A stretch of DNA of 9,606 bases. It comes from Methylovirgula sp. (GTDB lineage: Bacteria > Pseudomonadota > Alphaproteobacteria > Rhizobiales > Beijerinckiaceae). Each line of letters begins with the position of its first letter. Within the stretch, counting starts at the first letter, position 1. This document shows positions 7,855 through 9,606 of this stretch, in pieces. The notes beneath the pieces were generated by a model. That model was given only the letters and a program-made list of their open reading frames with translations, was not told where the DNA came from and did no database searches. Made by a program: the position numbers and the translations under genes. Location of the stretch: positions 1 through 9,606 of the forward strand of contig JASHSW010000057.1 in NCBI GenBank assembly GCA_030038595.1, read 5' to 3'.

Positions 7855-8451
7855 ATGAAAACCGATCCCCCGGACACGGGCCAGGGTGCAAGGGTGGAGA
7901 CTTTTCCGTCGCTCGGTGAGCTCGATACCGACAAGACGCTTTTGATTGTCGACGACGATAAACCGTTCCTGTCGCGGCTGGCGCGCGCCATGGAGGGACG
8001 CGGCTTCATCGTCACGGCAGTGCAGTCGGTCGCCGAGGGACTGGCGGCGATCGCCCACGAACCGCCGGCATTCGCGGTGATCGATATGCGGCTTTCCGAC
8101 GGCAACGGGCTCGACGTCATGTCCGAATTGAAGGCGAAACGCCCCGAGGCGCGCGCCATCATTCTAACCGGCTACGGCAATATCGTCACCGCGGTGACGG
8201 CGGTGAAGCTTGGGGCTTTCGATTACCTCGCCAAACCCGCCGATGCCGACGACATCTACGCGGCGCTCATGGCGACGCGTCACGATAAGGCCGAAGTGCC
8301 GGAAAATCCGATGTCGGCCGATCGCGTCCGCTGGGAACATATCCAGCGCATCTACGAACTTTGCGGCCGTAACGTCTCGGAGACGGCGCGCCGGCTTAAT
8401 ATGCATCGGCGCACTCTTCAGCGCGTCCTCGCCAAACGGGCGCCGCGCTGA
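7855..8451 (+). CDS. regA: Response regulator RegA/PrrA/ActR
   Basis: DNA-binding response regulator, partner of RegB. The 198-residue protein has a receiver domain (about 27-140) with acidic pocket DDD (33-35), phospho-acceptor Asp77 in FAVIDMRLSDGNGL, the switch Thr in ILTGYG (Thr105) and Lys127 in YLAKPAD. A short linker (PENP, 149-152) leads to a Fis-type helix-turn-helix (about 158-194; SETARRLNMHRRTLQRVL) that is nearly invariant in RegA homologues. The N-terminal extension before the first beta strand is around 26 residues, longer than in Rhodobacter RegA. The ATG at 7855 is the only usable early start because the frame has a stop at 7831-7833, but its Shine-Dalgarno is weak. The large inverted repeat upstream may influence its expression relative to regB. 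The gene converges with mmcB, 29 bp away. Confidence 0.96.
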   Translation: MKTDPPDTGQGARVETFPSLGELDTDKTLLIVDDDKPFLSRLARAMEGRGFIVTAVQSVAEGLAAIAHEPPAFAVIDMRLSDGNGLDVMSELKAKRPEARAIILTGYGNIVTAVTAVKLGAFDYLAKPADADDIYAALMATRHDKAEVPENPMSADRVRWEHIQRIYELCGRNVSETARRLNMHRRTLQRVLAKRAPR

Positions 8452-8463
8452 ATGCGAACCCTC

Positions 8464-8482
8464 TCCCGCGGCGGGAAGCTTT
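8464..8482. terminator. Possible short bidirectional terminator between regA and mmcB
   Basis: TCCCG (8464-8468) and CGGGA (8472-8476) form a 5-bp stem with a 3-nt loop in the 29-bp gap between the convergent genes, followed on the + strand by AGCTTTAA. The stem is short and the T-run weak, so this is only a candidate for the end of regA or mmcB transcripts. Confidence 0.25.
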
Positions 8483-8963
8483 AAGGGGGCCCGAAGCTCA
8501 GGATCTCCGGGTCGCTCAGCCCATGCAGGCGGTGCGCGGCGGCATGCGCGAAGCGCATCAGCATGGCGCGGCGCGTCGCCGGGGCGAGGCGATGTTCCGG
8601 CGCTTCGCGCAGAATTGCGGCGCCGAACGCGTCGGCGACGATGAGACCCGCGTCCTCCGGCATGATCGCCGTCGGTACGCCGTCGGGAATTGCGAAGTAG
8701 AGCCGGTCGCAATGGGCGCGATAGTCCGGCCATTTGGCGTCGGCGCGAAAATCGGCGATCGAGGATTTGATTTCGACGATCGCGATCGTCGCGTCGCCGG
8801 CGAGTGCTACGATGTCGGCGCGCCGGCCGCTCGCCAGCGGCAATTCCGTGAGCGTCGAGAACTTAAGATTGCGCAGCAGCCGGCGCGTGCCGCGGCAGAT
8901 GGCGAGCGCCATGTCGGATTGGCGTCCGTCCTGCGGCAGCGTCGCTTGGTTGAAGTTCGGCAT
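8481..8963 (-). CDS. mmcB: MmcB family DNA repair protein
   Basis: Member of the MmcB-like family (formerly a DUF), a small alphaproteobacterial group linked in Caulobacter to tolerance of mitomycin C and UV damage. The 160-residue product has a PD-(D/E)XK nuclease-like core: Glu40 in LTELPL, Asp50 in RRADIVAL, and Glu64-Ile-Lys66 in AIVEIKSS, then the conserved DFRADAKWPDYRAHCDRLYF (71-90) and ..PEDAGLIVAD. Nuclease activity is inferred from the fold pattern and is not demonstrated here. The open frame extends upstream to 9098 through the ubiK gene in another frame; the ATG at 8963 (starting MPNFNQATLPQDGRQS) marks the beginning of conserved sequence and leaves a 19-nt gap to ubiK. Its ribosome binding site is weak, so it may depend on coupling to ubiK. 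Confidence 0.88.
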   Translation of the reverse strand: MPNFNQATLPQDGRQSDMALAICRGTRRLLRNLKFSTLTELPLASGRRADIVALAGDATIAIVEIKSSIADFRADAKWPDYRAHCDRLYFAIPDGVPTAIMPEDAGLIVADAFGAAILREAPEHRLAPATRRAMLMRFAHAAAHRLHGLSDPEILSFGPP

Positions 8964-8982
8964 TCGCGGCCCCGGTCGTCGC

Positions 8983-9255
8983 TCAGGCCGAACTCTTCGG
9001 CGTCTCCATCCCGAGTTTCGCCTCGAGTGCGGCAATGCGCTTGGCCAGCCGGTCGTTTTCGTCGCGCGCCTTGATCGCCATGTCGCGCGTCGCCTCAAAC
9101 TCCTCGCGCGTAACGAGGTCCATATTGGCGAGCCAACGCTCGACCTGCGCCTTAAACACCGTCTCGGCTTCGCGGCGCACGCCGTGCGCCATTTCCGCCG
9201 CGTCGCTCATCAGCCGCGAAAGATCATCGAACATCGTGCCCTGGCTCTGCGGCAT
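8983..9255 (-). CDS. ubiK: UbiK family accessory factor (BMFP domain)
   Basis: Small accessory protein of aerobic ubiquinone biosynthesis; in enterobacteria UbiK binds UbiJ and lipid to help the late Ubi enzymes. The 90-residue protein shows the BMFP/YqiC pattern: an N-terminal amphipathic helix (FDDLSRLMSDAAEMAHGV, 9-26), a central segment with DLVTREEFEATRDMA (46-60), and a C-terminal trimeric coiled coil (about 60-81, ENDRLAKRIAALEAKLG). The ATG at 9255 has an excellent AAGGAG 6 nt ahead. mmcB follows with a 19-nt gap, and lgt is divergent 148 bp away. In alphaproteobacteria the exact ubiquinone role is assumed from homology. Confidence 0.88.
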   Translation of the reverse strand: MPQSQGTMFDDLSRLMSDAAEMAHGVRREAETVFKAQVERWLANMDLVTREEFEATRDMAIKARDENDRLAKRIAALEAKLGMETPKSSA

Positions 9256-9291
9256 CTGCTTCTCCTTTAAGAAGGGTCGCCGGAATTGACC

Positions 9292-9321
9292 ATTATAAGC
9301 CAGCTCCTCCGCCTCTGTCGC
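9292..9321 (-). promoter_or_regulatory. Promoter of ubiK-mmcB
   Basis: On the - strand a perfect TATAAT (9292-9297) lies 18 nt after GCGACA (9316-9321), which matches the -35 consensus TTGACA in its last four bases. The -10 sits 36 nt upstream of the ubiK ATG, giving a short leader that includes the AAGGAG site. Confidence 0.45.
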
Positions 9322-9403
9322 GCACTTTAGAACGGAGGCGGCCCGGCTTGACGCGTCCGCCGCAGCATCGCATGACGCCTATACGGACGCGCGCGGGACC
9401 AAA

Positions 9404-9606
9404 ATGCTCCTCCTCCTTCCCTATCCGAAAATCAATCCGGTGCTGGTTTGGATCGGGCCGCTGCCGATCCGCTGGTATGCGCTCGCCTATATCGCCGGGC
9501 TGATCTTCGGCTGGTTCTATGTGCGCCGTCTCGTCGGCAACGCGGCGCTATGGAACGGCCTGCCGCATCCGAGCCCGGCGAGCATCGACGATCTTCTCGT
9601 CTATGT
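9404..9606 (+). CDS. lgt: Prolipoprotein diacylglyceryl transferase Lgt (5' part)
   Basis: Inner-membrane enzyme that transfers a diacylglyceryl group from phosphatidylglycerol to the lipobox Cys of prolipoproteins, the first step of lipoprotein maturation. Only the first 67 residues are present; the gene runs off the window. The visible part has the family start, PYPKINPVLVWIGPLPIRWY (6-25) leading into the first membrane helix (ALAYIAGLIFGWFYVRRLV, 26-44), then a cytoplasmic or loop segment with SPASIDDLLVY, as in alphaproteobacterial Lgt. The ATG at 9404 is preceded by a modest GGGA (9395-9398); no other in-frame start before it looks better. It is divergent from ubiK. An inverted repeat CCGCCTC (9309-9315) / GAGGCGG (9335-9341) lies in its upstream region. 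Confidence 0.93.
   Translation, partial: MLLLLPYPKINPVLVWIGPLPIRWYALAYIAGLIFGWFYVRRLVGNAALWNGLPHPSPASIDDLLVY

Noticed and set aside
7731..7919. 62-codon small ORF overlapping the start of regA
   Set aside because: It runs through the inverted repeat and into regA, its AAGGGG is only 1 nt from the ATG, and the peptide resembles nothing I recognise.
8964..9098. N-terminal extension of mmcB by 45 residues
   Set aside because: It overlaps ubiK in another frame and is Arg-rich; conserved MmcB sequence begins at the ATG at 8963.
9309..9341. CCGCCTC/GAGGCGG hairpin upstream of lgt as a regulatory RNA
   Set aside because: Only a 7-bp stem with a 19-nt loop in GC-rich DNA; it may be chance, and nothing links it to a known element.

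Overview
The window looks like a chromosomal, GC-rich stretch from an alphaproteobacterium, most likely of the order Hyphomicrobiales (Rhizobiales), perhaps near Beijerinckiaceae or Methylocystaceae. The support is indirect: a RegB/RegA (ActS/ActR) redox two-component pair, a Cys-type intracellular PHB depolymerase, an alphaproteobacterial MmcB-type protein beside a UbiK-type protein, the metK-trmB pairing, high GC3 codon use and strong shadow reading frames. Family-level placement is a guess. I see no phage, plasmid, IS, CRISPR, tRNA or rRNA signal.

Layout. 1-187: leader of metK, no supported gene. 188-2122 (+): metK then trmB, a probable operon for S-adenosylmethionine synthesis and a SAM-dependent tRNA methyltransferase. 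2128-2904 (-): YgjP-like zinc metallohydrolase, converging on trmB with a 5-bp gap. 2905-3129: AT-richer spacer with a weak terminator candidate for phaZ. 3130-4407 (-): phaZ, intracellular poly-3-hydroxybutyrate depolymerase. 4408-4591: phaZ promoter region carrying clustered TGCA elements. 4592-6195 (-): a two-gene ABC-2 exporter, with ATPase and permease overlapping by 4 bp (GTGA). 6196-6276: divergent promoter region. 6277-8451 (+): regB and regA, separated by a 183-bp gap that holds a large, perfect-armed inverted repeat. 8481-9255 (-): ubiK then mmcB, in one operon transcribed towards regA. 9404-9606 (+): start of lgt, cut by the window edge.

How the genes fit together. The unifying theme is carbon and redox housekeeping. 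RegB senses quinone and thiol redox state and phosphorylates RegA. UbiK, encoded nearby, supports aerobic ubiquinone synthesis and so contributes to the pool that RegB reads. PhaZ mobilises stored PHB, a reductant sink. The ABC exporter shares a short divergent control region with regB. The remaining genes (metK, trmB, ygjP-like, mmcB, lgt) are conserved housekeeping or repair genes.

No new multigene system is evident. The most distinctive unexplained items are non-coding: the 59-nt inverted repeat between regB and regA, the TGCA cluster upstream of phaZ (a candidate PhaR operator), and a symmetrical element in the regB/ABC divergent promoter region. Among the proteins, the ABC ATPase has an atypical Q-loop.
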